This document shows, in pieces, positions 1-8,806 of a stretch of DNA of 64,000 nt (position 1 is its first letter; the number at the start of each line of letters is the position of its first letter). Under the pieces are notes generated by a model. That model was given only the letters and a program-made list of their open reading frames with translations. It was not told the origin of the DNA and searched no databases. The DNA comes from Sporolituus thermophilus DSM 23256 (GTDB lineage Bacteria; Bacillota; Negativicutes; Sporomusales; Thermosinaceae). The DNA is taken from assembly GCF_900102435.1 (NCBI RefSeq), contig NZ_FNBU01000004.1, positions 62,001 to 126,000 of the forward strand. Direction: 5' to 3'. Both the position numbers and the translations under genes were made by a program.

Positions 1-402
1 GCTACCGACCCGTTTGTAACCAGCAGAACTACCCGCCGAGTCGGCTTGGGGCTGCCGCTGGCAGAAATGACGGCGCGGCGCACGGGCGGTTATTTAACAA
101 TTGATTCACAGCCGGGCAGGGGAACAATGATAAAGGCGGTTTATGGTCGCAGTCATTGGGACCGGCCGCCCCTTGGCGATATAGCTGGCACGGTGCTCGC
201 GATTATTGTCGCTAATCCGGATTTGGACTTTTCTTACCGTCATAAAGTGGGTGAACGCGAGTTTACCCTGGTGACACGGGAACTTAAAGCCGTTTTGGAC
301 GGGGTGCCGTTCAGCCACCCGGAGGTGCTTGCCTGGCTAAAGGAGTATTTGCGGGAAGGGTTAGCTAATTTATACGGAGGTGTGACAGATGAAAACCATT
401 GA
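1..402 (+). CDS. ATP-binding protein, histidine-kinase-type HATPase (5' truncated)
   Basis: The gene is open from the first base of the window, so its N-terminus lies upstream. The visible part carries a GHKL/HATPase G2-type box (VGLGLPLAEM) followed by GGYLTIDSQPGRGT, the end of a histidine-kinase ATP-binding fold, and then about 85 residues with no recognised motif. It overlaps the next gene by 14 bases. Small HATPase proteins of this kind are often encoded between the NuoE-like and NuoF-like subunits of clostridial multisubunit [FeFe] hydrogenases. That context is established; its role in hydrogenase function or regulation is not clear. A sensor-kinase C-terminus is a less likely alternative because of the operon overlap. 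Confidence 0.7.
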   Translation, partial: ATDPFVTSRTTRRVGLGLPLAEMTARRTGGYLTIDSQPGRGTMIKAVYGRSHWDRPPLGDIAGTVLAIIVANPDLDFSYRHKVGEREFTLVTRELKAVLDGVPFSHPEVLAWLKEYLREGLANLYGGVTDENH

Positions 403-754
403 GGATTTAAAACGGTTGCGTGAACAGGTTCAGGCCCAGACCAAACTGAGACACGGAGCCGGTACGCAAATTATTGTCGGTATGGGGACATGCGGTATCG
501 CTGCCGGCGCGCGCGAAGTGATGGCCGCCATTCTCGACGAGGTTGCCAAGCGCAAGCTCCAGGATGTAACCGTCCGGCAGACGGGGTGCATTGGCATGTG
601 CGAAAAGGAAGTGTTGGTCGACGTAATTCGTCCCGGTGAGCCCCGCATCACCTACGGCAAGGTCAAAGTGGCCGACGTACCCAAGATCATTGCCGAGCAT
701 GTCGTCAACGGGCGCATCGTGGAAGAACTGGTTGTCGGTAAACTCGACGCTTAA
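389..754 (+). CDS. (2Fe-2S) ferredoxin-like hydrogenase subunit, HndB type
   Basis: This 121-residue protein has a thioredoxin-like 2Fe-2S ferredoxin fold. Four cysteines follow the family spacing: MGTCGIAAG near residue 31 and QTGCIGMCEKE near residues 70-74, plus a conserved VxDVPxIIAEHVVNGRIVE tail. It matches HndB, the small iron-sulfur subunit of NAD(P)-reducing [FeFe] hydrogenases, thought to relay electrons between the NuoF-like subunit and HydA. A Shine-Dalgarno GGAGGTG precedes the ATG. It lies between the HATPase gene and the NuoF-like gene. A NuoE-like (HndA) partner is expected upstream of the window. Confidence 0.85.
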   Translation: MKTIEDLKRLREQVQAQTKLRHGAGTQIIVGMGTCGIAAGAREVMAAILDEVAKRKLQDVTVRQTGCIGMCEKEVLVDVIRPGEPRITYGKVKVADVPKIIAEHVVNGRIVEELVVGKLDA

Positions 755-785
755 TTAGGACCTGCAGTGAATGGGAGGAAAGAAA

Positions 786-2576
786 ATGGAACATATTAGA
801 GCGCATGTTCTTATTTGCGCCGGCACGGGCTGCGTTTCTTCCGGATCCAAGAAAGTGGAAGCGGCTTTGCGCGCTGAGCTGGCCAGAACAGGCTTGGACA
901 AAGAAGTCAAAGTTGTCGAAACCGGCTGTCATGGCTTCTGTGAAATGGGGCCGGTTGTCATCGTCTATCCGGAAGGCGTTTTTTACTGCCGTGTGCAGGA
1001 AAGCGACGTGCCGGAACTGGTCGAAAGCCACCTGTACAAGGGGCGGATCGTCGAGCGGCTTTTATACCGCGAGCCGGTCTCACACGAGAAAATTCCCCAT
1101 TACAGTGAAATTGGGTTTTATAAAAAACAAATGCGGTTGGTGCTGGCCAACTGTGGCCATATCAATCCTGAGTCGATCGAAGAATATATCGCGGTCGGCG
1201 GTTATGACGCCTTGGCCAAAGCGTTGACGGAAATGACCCCCGAGCAGGTAGTGGCCGAAGTCAAAAAGTCGGGCCTGCGCGGCCGGGGCGGCGGCGGTTT
1301 CCCCACTGGATTGAAGTGGGAGTTTACCCGTAATGCCAAAGGTGATAAGAAGTATGTAGTCTGCAACGCCGACGAGGGCGACCCTGGGGCTTTCATGGAC
1401 CGCAGCGTTCTCGAGGGCGATCCGCATCGCGTCATCGAGGGTATGGCCATTTGCGGCTACGCCATTGGCGCCGATGAAGGCTATGTCTATGTGCGGGCTG
1501 AATACCCGCTGGCGATAAAACGTCTCAAGCTGGCCATCAAACAAGCCGAGGACATGGGGCTGTTGGGCGACAACATCTTAGGAACCGGTTTTAATTTCCA
1601 CCTGAAAATCAAAGAAGGCGCCGGCGCGTTTGTCTGTGGTGAAGAAACGGCGCTGCTGGCCTCGATTGAAGGCAAGCGTGGCATGCCGCGGCCGCGGCCG
1701 CCTTTCCCGGCTATTTCCGGTCTGTGGGGCAAGCCCACTAACATTAACAATGTCGAGACTTTTGCCAACGTGCCGCAAATTATTACGCAGGGCGCCGACT
1801 GGTATGCCGGCATCGGCACCGAGCGCAGCAAAGGGACCAAAGTCTTTGCGCTTACCGGCCGGATTAACAATACCGGTCTGGCAGAAGTTCCCATGGGTAT
1901 TACCATGCGGGAAATCATCTATGACATCGGTGGCGGCATCCCCGGTGGCCGCAAGTTTAAGGCCGTCCAAATCGGTGGTCCGTCAGGTGGCTGTCTGCCG
2001 GAAGAACTGCTTGATCTGCCCATAGATTATGATTCACTCACCCAGGCAGGCGCGATGATGGGTTCCGGCGGCCTTGTCGTTATGGACGAAACGACGTGCA
2101 TGGTCGACGTGGCTAAATTTTTCCTCAACTTTACCCAGTCGGAGTCGTGCGGTAAGTGTACACCCTGCCGCGAGGGCACCAAACGCATGCTGGAAATCCT
2201 TACCCGCATTACCGAAGGCGAGGGTCGCCCGGATGATATTGCCCTGCTAGAGGAAATGGCGAAAAATATTAAGGCTACGGCGCTGTGCGGACTGGGGCAG
2301 ACGGCTCCCAATCCGGTGCTCAGCACGCTGCGCTATTTCCGCCATGAATACGAGGCCCATATTAATGACAAGCGCTGTCCGGCCGGAGTCTGCGCCAAAC
2401 TGTCCGGCTATCAGATCACCGAGCTGTGTAAAGGCTGCGGTCTTTGCAAGAAAGCATGCCCGGTCGAGGCGATCAGCGGCGAAATCAAAGGGCGGCACGG
2501 CATCGATCAAGCAAAATGTATCAAGTGCGGCGCCTGTATGGCCAAGTGCCCCTTTAAGGCCATTATCAAGGGCTAA
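786..2576 (+). CDS. NuoF-like NAD(P)- and FMN-binding hydrogenase subunit (HndC/HydB)
   Basis: About 596 residues. The ATG at 786 is chosen over one at 771 because GGGAGG at 772-777 is well spaced from it and would lie inside the coding region of the longer form. Domains in order: an N-terminal 2Fe-2S thioredoxin-like domain (CAGTGCVSSG, TGCHGFCE), a 51-kDa complex I flavin/NAD domain (GLRGRGGGGFPTGLKW), a SLBB region, a 4Fe-4S site (SCGKCTPCREGT), and a C-terminal two-cluster ferredoxin domain (CKGCGLCKKACP, CIKCGACMAKCP). This is the nucleotide-oxidising subunit of a cytosolic multimeric [FeFe] hydrogenase. Whether the complex bifurcates electrons with ferredoxin cannot be read from the sequence. 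Confidence 0.92.
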   Translation: MEHIRAHVLICAGTGCVSSGSKKVEAALRAELARTGLDKEVKVVETGCHGFCEMGPVVIVYPEGVFYCRVQESDVPELVESHLYKGRIVERLLYREPVSHEKIPHYSEIGFYKKQMRLVLANCGHINPESIEEYIAVGGYDALAKALTEMTPEQVVAEVKKSGLRGRGGGGFPTGLKWEFTRNAKGDKKYVVCNADEGDPGAFMDRSVLEGDPHRVIEGMAICGYAIGADEGYVYVRAEYPLAIKRLKLAIKQAEDMGLLGDNILGTGFNFHLKIKEGAGAFVCGEETALLASIEGKRGMPRPRPPFPAISGLWGKPTNINNVETFANVPQIITQGADWYAGIGTERSKGTKVFALTGRINNTGLAEVPMGITMREIIYDIGGGIPGGRKFKAVQIGGPSGGCLPEELLDLPIDYDSLTQAGAMMGSGGLVVMDETTCMVDVAKFFLNFTQSESCGKCTPCREGTKRMLEILTRITEGEGRPDDIALLEEMAKNIKATALCGLGQTAPNPVLSTLRYFRHEYEAHINDKRCPAGVCAKLSGYQITELCKGCGLCKKACPVEAISGEIKGRHGIDQAKCIKCGACMAKCPFKAIIKG

Positions 2577-2593
2577 GATAGGAGCGTGAAACA

Positions 2594-4318
2594 ATGGAAA
2601 TGGTTAATATAACAATCGACGGCCAAAAGATACAAGTACCAAAAACCGCGACAGTTTTGGAAGCGGCCCGGTCCTGCGGCGTTAAAATTCCCAGCCTGTG
2701 CTATCATCCTGAACTGAGGCCGGAGGGTGCCTGCCGCGTCTGCATGGTCGAAGTGGAAGGAGCGCGTACGCTGGTCGCATCCTGTGTTTATCCCGTAAGT
2801 GAAGGAATGGTGGTGCGGACGAATACCCCAGCTGTGCGGGAAGCGCGCAAGCTGGTCGTGGAGCTGCTCCTGGCGAACCATCCGCAAGACTGCCTTTCCT
2901 GCCAGCGGAACTTAAACTGCGAACTGCAGACCATTGCCGCCGACCTCGGTATTCGCAAAGTCCGGTTTGACGGCGAGACAAATTTCTACCCGCTTGATGC
3001 CGAGAACCCCTCACTGGTGCGCGATCCTTCCAAGTGTATAAAGTGCGGTCGGTGCATCCGGGCGTGCAGCGAGCGCCAGGGTGTTCATGTGTACAGCTTT
3101 GTTAACCGCGGCTTCGATACCATTGTGTCGCCTGCGTTCAAACAAGGGCTTCACGAGGTTGCCTGCACTTATTGCGGGCAATGTGCTACCGTTTGCCCGA
3201 CTGCCGCCATTGTCGAAAAAGATGACACCGCTGCCGTTTGGCGGGCCCTCAGTGACCCGGCGAAACATGTTGTCGTCCAGACCGCGCCGGCTGTGCGGGT
3301 CGCCTTGGGCGAGGCGCTGGGCATGGGCACCGGCAGCATTGTTACCGGCAAAATGGTGGCTGCGCTGCGCCGACTTGGTTTTGACAAAGTTTTTGACACC
3401 GACTTCACGGCTGACTTAACCATCATGGAAGAGGGTTCGGAGTTTCTTGACCGGCTGGCCAAGGGCGGTAAACTGCCGATGATTACCTCTTGCAGCCCCG
3501 GTTGGGTAAACTTCATTGAACTAATGTACCCTGACCTGCTGGATCACCTTTCCACCGCCAAATCGCCGCAGCAGATGTTTGGCGCGCTTGCCAAAACATA
3601 CTATGCGGAGAAGATGGGCATTGACCCCAAAGACATCGTATCGGTGTCCATCATGCCCTGCACCGCGAAAAAGGCCGAGGCCGTACGGCCGGAGATGCGC
3701 GCCAGCGGGTATCAGGACGTTGACTATGTTCTTACCACCCGGGAACTGGCTCGCATGATCCGCGAAGCAGGCATTGATTTTGCCGGTTTACCGGAAGAAG
3801 AATATGATGCGCCCCTAGGTATTTCGACCGGCGCCGGCGTTATCTTCGGCGCAACCGGCGGCGTTATGGAGGCGGCGCTGCGGACGGTGGCCGAACTCGT
3901 TACCGGCAAAGAGTTGGCGTGCATTGATTTCCATAACGTCCGCGGCCTTACCGGTATCAAAGAAGCCGAGGTACCGGTCGGCGACCTGACGGTTAAGGTG
4001 GCGGTAGCCCATACCCTGGCTAATGCCCGGATGCTGCTTGACCAAATCCGGCGGGGTGAAGCCGACTATCATTTCATTGAAATTATGGCTTGTCCCGGCG
4101 GCTGTATCGGTGGCGGCGGCCAGCCCATTCCGGTCTGCGCCGAAGTTCGCCAGCAGCGCATCAAGTCCATTTACGAGTGCGACAGCTGTTCGCAGCTGCG
4201 AAAATCCCATGAAAACCCGGCTATTAAAGAACTCTACGAGACATGGCTGGGAAGGCCGCTGGGCGAAAAATCGCATCACCTGCTCCATACCCACTACCAT
4301 CCGCAAAAGCGCGGCTAA
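2594..4318 (+). CDS. hydA: [FeFe] hydrogenase catalytic subunit
   Basis: 574 residues. It has an N-terminal plant-type 2Fe-2S domain (CYHPELRPEGACRVCMVEV), a His-Cys3 cluster region (HPQDCLSCQRNLNCELQ), two 4Fe-4S motifs (CIKCGRCIRAC, CTYCGQCATVCP) and the H-cluster domain. The H-cluster signatures are L1 TSCSPGW near residue 299, L2 MPCTAKKAEA near 354 and L3 MACPGGCIGGGGQP near 498. The C-terminus is the small-subunit-like tail. It catalyses reversible H2 formation with electrons from NAD(P)H and possibly ferredoxin. A strong hairpin follows the gene and closes the operon. In L1 the residue after the conserved Cys is Ser, where many enzymes have a second Cys. Confidence 0.95.
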   Translation: MEMVNITIDGQKIQVPKTATVLEAARSCGVKIPSLCYHPELRPEGACRVCMVEVEGARTLVASCVYPVSEGMVVRTNTPAVREARKLVVELLLANHPQDCLSCQRNLNCELQTIAADLGIRKVRFDGETNFYPLDAENPSLVRDPSKCIKCGRCIRACSERQGVHVYSFVNRGFDTIVSPAFKQGLHEVACTYCGQCATVCPTAAIVEKDDTAAVWRALSDPAKHVVVQTAPAVRVALGEALGMGTGSIVTGKMVAALRRLGFDKVFDTDFTADLTIMEEGSEFLDRLAKGGKLPMITSCSPGWVNFIELMYPDLLDHLSTAKSPQQMFGALAKTYYAEKMGIDPKDIVSVSIMPCTAKKAEAVRPEMRASGYQDVDYVLTTRELARMIREAGIDFAGLPEEEYDAPLGISTGAGVIFGATGGVMEAALRTVAELVTGKELACIDFHNVRGLTGIKEAEVPVGDLTVKVAVAHTLANARMLLDQIRRGEADYHFIEIMACPGGCIGGGGQPIPVCAEVRQQRIKSIYECDSCSQLRKSHENPAIKELYETWLGRPLGEKSHHLLHTHYHPQKRG

Positions 4319-4323
4319 AGGCT

Positions 4324-4359
4324 GACAAAGAAGGCGACCGGTTGGTCGCCTTCTTTGTC
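4324..4359 (+). terminator. Hairpin terminator of the hydrogenase operon
   Basis: A perfect 16-bp stem (4324-4339 with 4344-4359) closes on a 4-base loop just after the hydA stop. There is no long T-run after it, but the distal arm is itself T-rich. Confidence 0.75.
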
Positions 4360-4426
4360 ATAACCGTTATTTATTGGAAGGTTAGAAAATACGATAATAT
4401 ATATCTGTGCTTTTTTGAACAAAGTA

Positions 4427-4455
4427 GCAGGATTTTCTTCGCCTAAATCCGAATA
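4427..4455 (+). promoter_or_regulatory. Sigma-H-like promoter before rex
   Basis: GCAGGATTTT at 4427-4436 is followed by CCGAATA, with GAATA at 4451-4455. This matches the Bacillus sigma-H pattern (RnAGGAWWW, then RnnGAATWW) with the same spacing as the other copies listed in this window. It lies just ahead of rex. The assignment is by pattern only. Confidence 0.55.
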
Positions 4456-4489
4456 TGTAGAAGAACATTATCGGGGGGAGGACCGCTTT

Positions 4490-5131
4490 TTGAAAGGGCA
4501 TATCGTCATCTCCAAAGCCACAATTGATCGCTTGCCGCTTTATTTTCGCACGCTCCGCCAAGCGCAGGAGGAAGGGGTGGAAATCATCTCCTCGGAAGAA
4601 CTTGGCCGGCGAATTGGTGTAACACCCGAACAAATCCGCAAGGATCTGGCTTCGTTCGGCGAGTTTGGCAAAAAAGGCGTGGGCTATTATGTGCGCGAGC
4701 TTATCCGTCACATCGGTGAAATCTTGGGACTCCACCGCAACTGGAACATTGCTATCGTCGGGATTGGTCACCTCGGCTGGGCCCTGGCCAATTACCGCAA
4801 CTTTGCTTCCCTCGGCTTTAATCTGGTCGCCATTTTTGACGTAGACCCGGCGAAGGTCGGACAGAAAGTTAATGGCGTTCAGGTGCACCATCTGCAAGAT
4901 TTGGAGATGGTGGTTAAAGAAATAGGCGTTCAAATCGGCGTTATTACCGTTCCTGCCGAACAGGCCCAAGACGTGGCCAACCGGCTTGTTGCCGCCGGGG
5001 TACGGGGGATTTGGAATTTTGCGCCCATCAAAGTGAACGTGCCCCCATCGGTCCGCATTGTCAGCGAGGACTTGTCGGTGGGACTGAGCAGTTTGTCCTA
5101 CTATTTGTCCCGGCAACTTTGCGATAAGTAA
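4490..5131 (+). CDS. rex: Redox-sensing transcriptional repressor Rex
   Basis: Rex senses the NADH/NAD+ ratio and represses fermentation and respiratory genes. The N-terminal winged helix (SKATIDRLPLYFRTL, SSEELGRRIGVTPEQIRKDL, FGEFGKKGVGY) is followed by a Rossmann domain (IVGIGHLGWALANY) that binds NADH. The start is taken as TTG at 4490, seven bases after GGGGGGAGG. That gives 213 residues, the usual Rex length. An ATG at 4415 would add 25 residues but has no ribosome site. The position next to the hydrogenase operon fits its known targets. No clear Rex operator (TTGTTAA-N4-TTAACAA type) was seen nearby. Confidence 0.93.
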   Translation: MKGHIVISKATIDRLPLYFRTLRQAQEEGVEIISSEELGRRIGVTPEQIRKDLASFGEFGKKGVGYYVRELIRHIGEILGLHRNWNIAIVGIGHLGWALANYRNFASLGFNLVAIFDVDPAKVGQKVNGVQVHHLQDLEMVVKEIGVQIGVITVPAEQAQDVANRLVAAGVRGIWNFAPIKVNVPPSVRIVSEDLSVGLSSLSYYLSRQLCDK

Positions 5132-5169
5132 AAAATAAGTAAAAAAACGTTAATTTTTCTGCAAACGTA

Positions 5170-5198
5170 GCAGGAATTTATCGCGTTATTATGGAATA
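5170..5198 (+). promoter_or_regulatory. Sigma-H-like promoter of a candidate small RNA
   Basis: GCAGGAATTTA at 5170-5180 and GGAATATT with GAATA at 5194-5198 give the same 24-base offset as the copy before rex. Transcription would begin near 5206, exactly at the base of the first hairpin downstream. Confidence 0.5.
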
Positions 5199-5205
5199 TT
5201 ATAGC

Positions 5206-5433
5206 GTGGTAAAGAAACCGAAGCTTTGCGGCTGCGGTACGCGCCTTTACCATTAGTTTAACGATGATTAATGCACGGACAGGATGGTCAGGTTGCCAGA
5301 CTGAAAGTGCGCAGAAAACCAGGTTCGTACAGACCTTTGGCTGAGGGTTAGGAGGCCATAGGCAAGTATGAACACCAAGGTTTATTTTGCATTTGTCCAA
5401 CATTTATGCAAAATAAACATTGGTGTTTTTTTG
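5206..5433 (+). ncRNA. Candidate structured small RNA with terminator
   Basis: No protein gene is credible here. The stretch has a promoter-like start, an 8-bp closing stem (TGGTAAAG 5207-5214 with CTTTACCA 5245-5252), a nested hairpin (GCAC near 5273, TCAG/CTGA inside, GTGC near 5311), a third small hairpin (AGGT...ACCT near 5323-5338) and a strong terminator. I do not recognise a riboswitch core: cobalamin, TPP, SAM, c-di-GMP and fluoride consensus elements were looked for by eye and not found. It could be a free small RNA, or an attenuating leader of the CoA-transferase gene 180 bases downstream. Confidence 0.45.
5371..5432 (+). terminator. Long intrinsic terminator
   Basis: A 22-bp stem with one mismatch (5371-5392 with 5406-5427) is followed by a run of T. 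This is a textbook intrinsic terminator although no coding gene ends here, which supports the RNA call. Confidence 0.85.
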
Positions 5434-5546
5434 TGTCAAAACGCCGGCGTATATATTTTCTGCCTTTTCGCTGATAATAAATGTAACATTGCGAAATAGA
5501 CAGTATGTAAAAACGTAAGGGGAAAGAGGCGCCGCGTAGCTTGGCG

Positions 5547-5575
5547 ATGCTGCTAAAGGGTTTTCCCAGTAGCAT
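5547..5575 (+). promoter_or_regulatory. Leader hairpin before the CoA-transferase gene
   Basis: ATGCTGCT (5547-5554) pairs with AGTAGCAT (5568-5575), with an inner GGG/CCC stem over a TTTT loop. It ends about 20 bases before the ribosome site. An attenuator or mRNA-stability role is possible; function is unknown. Confidence 0.35.
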
Positions 5576-5610
5576 GGACTTATATATTTTTTATTGAGGA
5601 GGAGAGTGCC

Positions 5611-7116
5611 ATGATTGACATTCGTGACCGCGTCCGCAACAGTGCGCTGCATGCCAAGATTGTCAGCGCCGAGGAAGCGGCCGCCATCATCAAGCCGGGC
5701 ATGAATATCGGTACCAGCGGCTTTACTCCCGCCGGTTATCCGAAAGCTGTGCCCCTGGCGTTGGCGGAAAGAATGAAAAAGGAGAAATTCCAGGTTAACC
5801 TGTGGACCGGCGCTTCGGTCGGCAAGGAGTTGGATGGCGCCCTGGCCGAGGCCAATGGCATTGCCAAACGACTGCCTTATCAGACCAATGAAGCTATCCG
5901 CAAAATGATTAATAACGGCTCCATCCAGTACACCGACCTGCATCTCAGCCACGTAGCCCAAATGGCGCGCTACGGCTTTTTGGGCGGCAAGGTTGATGTA
6001 GCCATTGTCGAGGCTTGCGCCATCACCGAAGAAGGTCACATTATTCCTACTACATCACTGGGCAACTCGGCATCTTTCGTGCAGGACGCCGACATTGTCA
6101 TTGTGGAAGTTAACGTTACGCAGCCCCTTGAATTGGAAGGCATGCATGACGTATATATTCCGAAAGATCCACCTAACCGCGAACCGATTCCGATCGTGAA
6201 GGCGGATGACCGGATTGGCACTCCCTACATTCCCTGCGGCGTCGATAAAATAACCTACATAGTTCCCTGCGACCTGCCGGATGCCGTTCGTCCGCTGGCG
6301 GCTATCGACGATGACGCCCGGGCCATGAGTGGTCATCTTATTGAGTTTTTGAATAATGAGATTAAGCACGGGCGGCTGCCGAAAAATCTGCTGCCGCTGC
6401 AGTCGGGCGTAGGTTCGGTTGCCAATGCCGTAATCTCCGGTCTTGTCGATTCGCCGTTTGAAAACCTTTCCGTGTATACTGAGGTCATTCAGGACGGCAT
6501 GTTGGACCTTATTGACGCCGGCAAGCTTACTTTTGCTTCCGGTACATCGCTTACGCCTTCACCGGAAGGTCTCAAGCGTTTCTACACCAACATTGCCGAA
6601 TACCGCAAAAAGATCCTGCTCCGTCCGCAGGAAATTTCCAATAACCCGGAAGTTGCCCGCCGGATAGGCGTCATTGCCATGAACACCGCTATCGAGTTCG
6701 ACATTTTTGGTCATGTCAACTCCACCCATATCATGGGAACCAAGATGATGAACGGGATTGGCGGTTCCGGCGATTACGCCCGCAACGGCTATCTGACCTT
6801 CTTCTTCACCAGTTCGGTGGCCAAAGGCGGCGCAATCTCCTCCATCGTGCCGATGTGCTCCCATATCGACCACACCGAACACGATGTTGACGTCTTCATT
6901 ACCGAACGCGGTGTTGCCGATGTGCGGGGCTTAAGCCCGAAAGAACGGGCCCGGGTCATCATCAATAACTGCGCTCACCCCGATTATCAACCCATGCTGC
7001 TTGATTACCTCGAAAGAGCGGAAAAAGCCACCGGCTTTGCCCATACTCCGCATTTGCTGGAGGAAGCTCTTTCTTGGCATATCCGGTTCATGCAAACCGG
7101 TACAATGAAAAAGTAA
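5611..7116 (+). CDS. Succinyl-CoA/propionyl-CoA:acetate (or succinate) CoA-transferase
   Basis: 501 residues of the acetyl-CoA hydrolase/transferase family (Cat1/ScpC type). Family signatures include an N-terminal GTSGFTPAGYPKAVPLAL, YTEVIQDGMLDL (the region of the catalytic glutamate) and the glycine-rich GIGGSGDYARNGYL. It moves CoA between succinate and propionyl-CoA or acetyl-CoA. This would close the succinate-to-propionate cycle encoded immediately downstream. The ATG follows GAGGAGGAGAG. The mutase gene starts 20 bases after its stop, so it probably heads the propionate operon. The exact acyl donor is inferred from context. Confidence 0.9.
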   Translation: MIDIRDRVRNSALHAKIVSAEEAAAIIKPGMNIGTSGFTPAGYPKAVPLALAERMKKEKFQVNLWTGASVGKELDGALAEANGIAKRLPYQTNEAIRKMINNGSIQYTDLHLSHVAQMARYGFLGGKVDVAIVEACAITEEGHIIPTTSLGNSASFVQDADIVIVEVNVTQPLELEGMHDVYIPKDPPNREPIPIVKADDRIGTPYIPCGVDKITYIVPCDLPDAVRPLAAIDDDARAMSGHLIEFLNNEIKHGRLPKNLLPLQSGVGSVANAVISGLVDSPFENLSVYTEVIQDGMLDLIDAGKLTFASGTSLTPSPEGLKRFYTNIAEYRKKILLRPQEISNNPEVARRIGVIAMNTAIEFDIFGHVNSTHIMGTKMMNGIGGSGDYARNGYLTFFFTSSVAKGGAISSIVPMCSHIDHTEHDVDVFITERGVADVRGLSPKERARVIINNCAHPDYQPMLLDYLERAEKATGFAHTPHLLEEALSWHIRFMQTGTMKK

Positions 7117-7136
7117 CTGCAAAGGAGGACTTGTGA

Positions 7137-8783
7137 ATGGCTAACGAATCTTTGAAGGCCAAACTGGAAGCGTATAATGCCAAAGTGCAAAAAGCGCTTG
7201 CCAAATTCCCAGAGCGTAAAAATCTGCCGGAACAACGCATCTATACTCCGGTCGACCTTGAGGGCTTCGATTATGAAAGAGACCTCGGGTTCCCGGGCGA
7301 GTACCCCTTCACCCGCGGCGTCCAACCCACCATGTACCGTGGCCGTTTCTGGACCATGCGCCAGTATGCCGGCTTTGCTACTGCCGAAGAGTCCAACAAA
7401 CGGTACAAATTCCTTCTCGAGAATGGTCAAACCGGTTTGTCGGTAGCTTTCGACCTGCCGACCCAGATCGGTTATGACTCCGACCATCCGATGTCGGAAG
7501 GTGAAGTCGGCAAAGTAGGCGTGGCCATCGACTCGCTTGCTGACATGGAAATCCTCTTCGACGGCATTCCGCTCGACAAAGTTTCCACTTCTATGACTAT
7601 CAACGCCCCGGCTTCCGTATTGCTGGCCATGTATATCGCGGTTGCGGAAAAGCAGGGTGTAACGCCGGATAAACTCAACGGCACCATCCAAAACGACATT
7701 CTGAAAGAATACGCCGCTCGCGGCACCTATATCTTCCCGCCCAAGCCCTCGATGCGGCTTATCACCAATATCTTTGAATACTGCTCCAAGCATGTGCCCA
7801 ACTGGAACACCATCTCCATTTCCGGTTACCATATCCGCGAAGCCGGTTCGACTGCCGCGCAGGAAATCGCCTTCACGCTGGCCGACGGCATTGCCTACGT
7901 GGATACTGCGGTTAAAGCCGGCCTGAATGTCGACGACTTTGCCGGCCGTCTGTCCTTCTTCTTCAACGCTCACAACAACGTGCTGGAAGAAGTGGCCAAG
8001 TTCCGCGCCGCTCGCCGCATGTGGGCCAAAATCATGCGCGAGCGTTTCAAGGCGCAAAATCCGAAATCCTGGATGCTCCGCTTCCATACCCAAACTGCCG
8101 GCTCCATGCTCACCGCCCAGCAGCCTGACAACAACATCGTCCGCGTTGCCCTGCAAACGGTGGCGGCGGTACTCGGCGGCACCCAGTCGCTCCATACCAA
8201 CTCCAAAGACGAAGCACTCGCTCTGCCTACCGAAGACTCGGTACGCATCGCCCTGCGCACCCAGCAGATCGTTGCTTACGAAAGCGGCTTAGCTGACGTA
8301 ATCGATCCGCTGGCCGGTTCGTACTATATCGAAGCGATGACCAACAAGCTTGAAAACGAGGCTTGGGAATACATTAAGAAGATCGACGAACTGGGCGGCG
8401 CCGTGGTTGCCATCGAAAAAGGCTACATTCAGAAAGAAATTCAGGACAGCGCCTACAAATGGCAAATGGAAGTTGAAACCAAGCAACGCATTATCGTCGG
8501 TGTCAACCAGTTCCAGATTGAAGAAAAGCCGGTCGAAGGCCTGCTGCGCGTCGATGCATCCGTCGGCGAACTGCAGAAGAAGAAGCTGGCTGACCTGCGG
8601 GCCAAACGCGACAACGCCGCCGTACAAGAAAAACTGGCTGCCCTGGAAAAAGCCTGCCAGGACGAAAATGTTAACCTTATGCCTTACATTCTCGATGCCG
8701 TCAAAGTTTACGCTACTCTCGGCGAAATCTGCGGCGTAATGCGCAAAGTATTCGGTGAATACGAAGCGCATACCAACCTGTAA
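7137..8783 (+). CDS. Methylmalonyl-CoA mutase, catalytic (large) subunit
   Basis: 548 residues covering only the TIM-barrel substrate domain of methylmalonyl-CoA mutase. Typical motifs are [37 protein letters not shown] and [12 protein letters not shown]. The enzyme interconverts succinyl-CoA and (R)-methylmalonyl-CoA with adenosylcobalamin. The B12-binding domain is missing from this chain and is encoded as a separate gene 23 bases downstream, so the active enzyme should be a complex of the two products. Family members with another acyl substrate (for example isobutyryl- or ethylmalonyl-CoA mutase) cannot be excluded by eye, but the epimerase and decarboxylase neighbours favour methylmalonyl-CoA. 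Confidence 0.95.
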   Translation: MANESLKAKLEAYNAKVQKALAKFPERKNLPEQRIYTPVDLEGFDYERDLGFPGEYPFTRGVQPTMYRGRFWTMRQYAGFATAEESNKRYKFLLENGQTGLSVAFDLPTQIGYDSDHPMSEGEVGKVGVAIDSLADMEILFDGIPLDKVSTSMTINAPASVLLAMYIAVAEKQGVTPDKLNGTIQNDILKEYAARGTYIFPPKPSMRLITNIFEYCSKHVPNWNTISISGYHIREAGSTAAQEIAFTLADGIAYVDTAVKAGLNVDDFAGRLSFFFNAHNNVLEEVAKFRAARRMWAKIMRERFKAQNPKSWMLRFHTQTAGSMLTAQQPDNNIVRVALQTVAAVLGGTQSLHTNSKDEALALPTEDSVRIALRTQQIVAYESGLADVIDPLAGSYYIEAMTNKLENEAWEYIKKIDELGGAVVAIEKGYIQKEIQDSAYKWQMEVETKQRIIVGVNQFQIEEKPVEGLLRVDASVGELQKKKLADLRAKRDNAAVQEKLAALEKACQDENVNLMPYILDAVKVYATLGEICGVMRKVFGEYEAHTNL

Positions 8784-8806
8784 GCGAAGAGTTAGGAGGG
8801 ACAACG

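Noticed and set aside
5368-5499. 43-codon frame starting at ATG 5368 after AGGAGG
   Set aside because: It would have to be translated through the strong terminator, and the spacing of 12 bases is poor.
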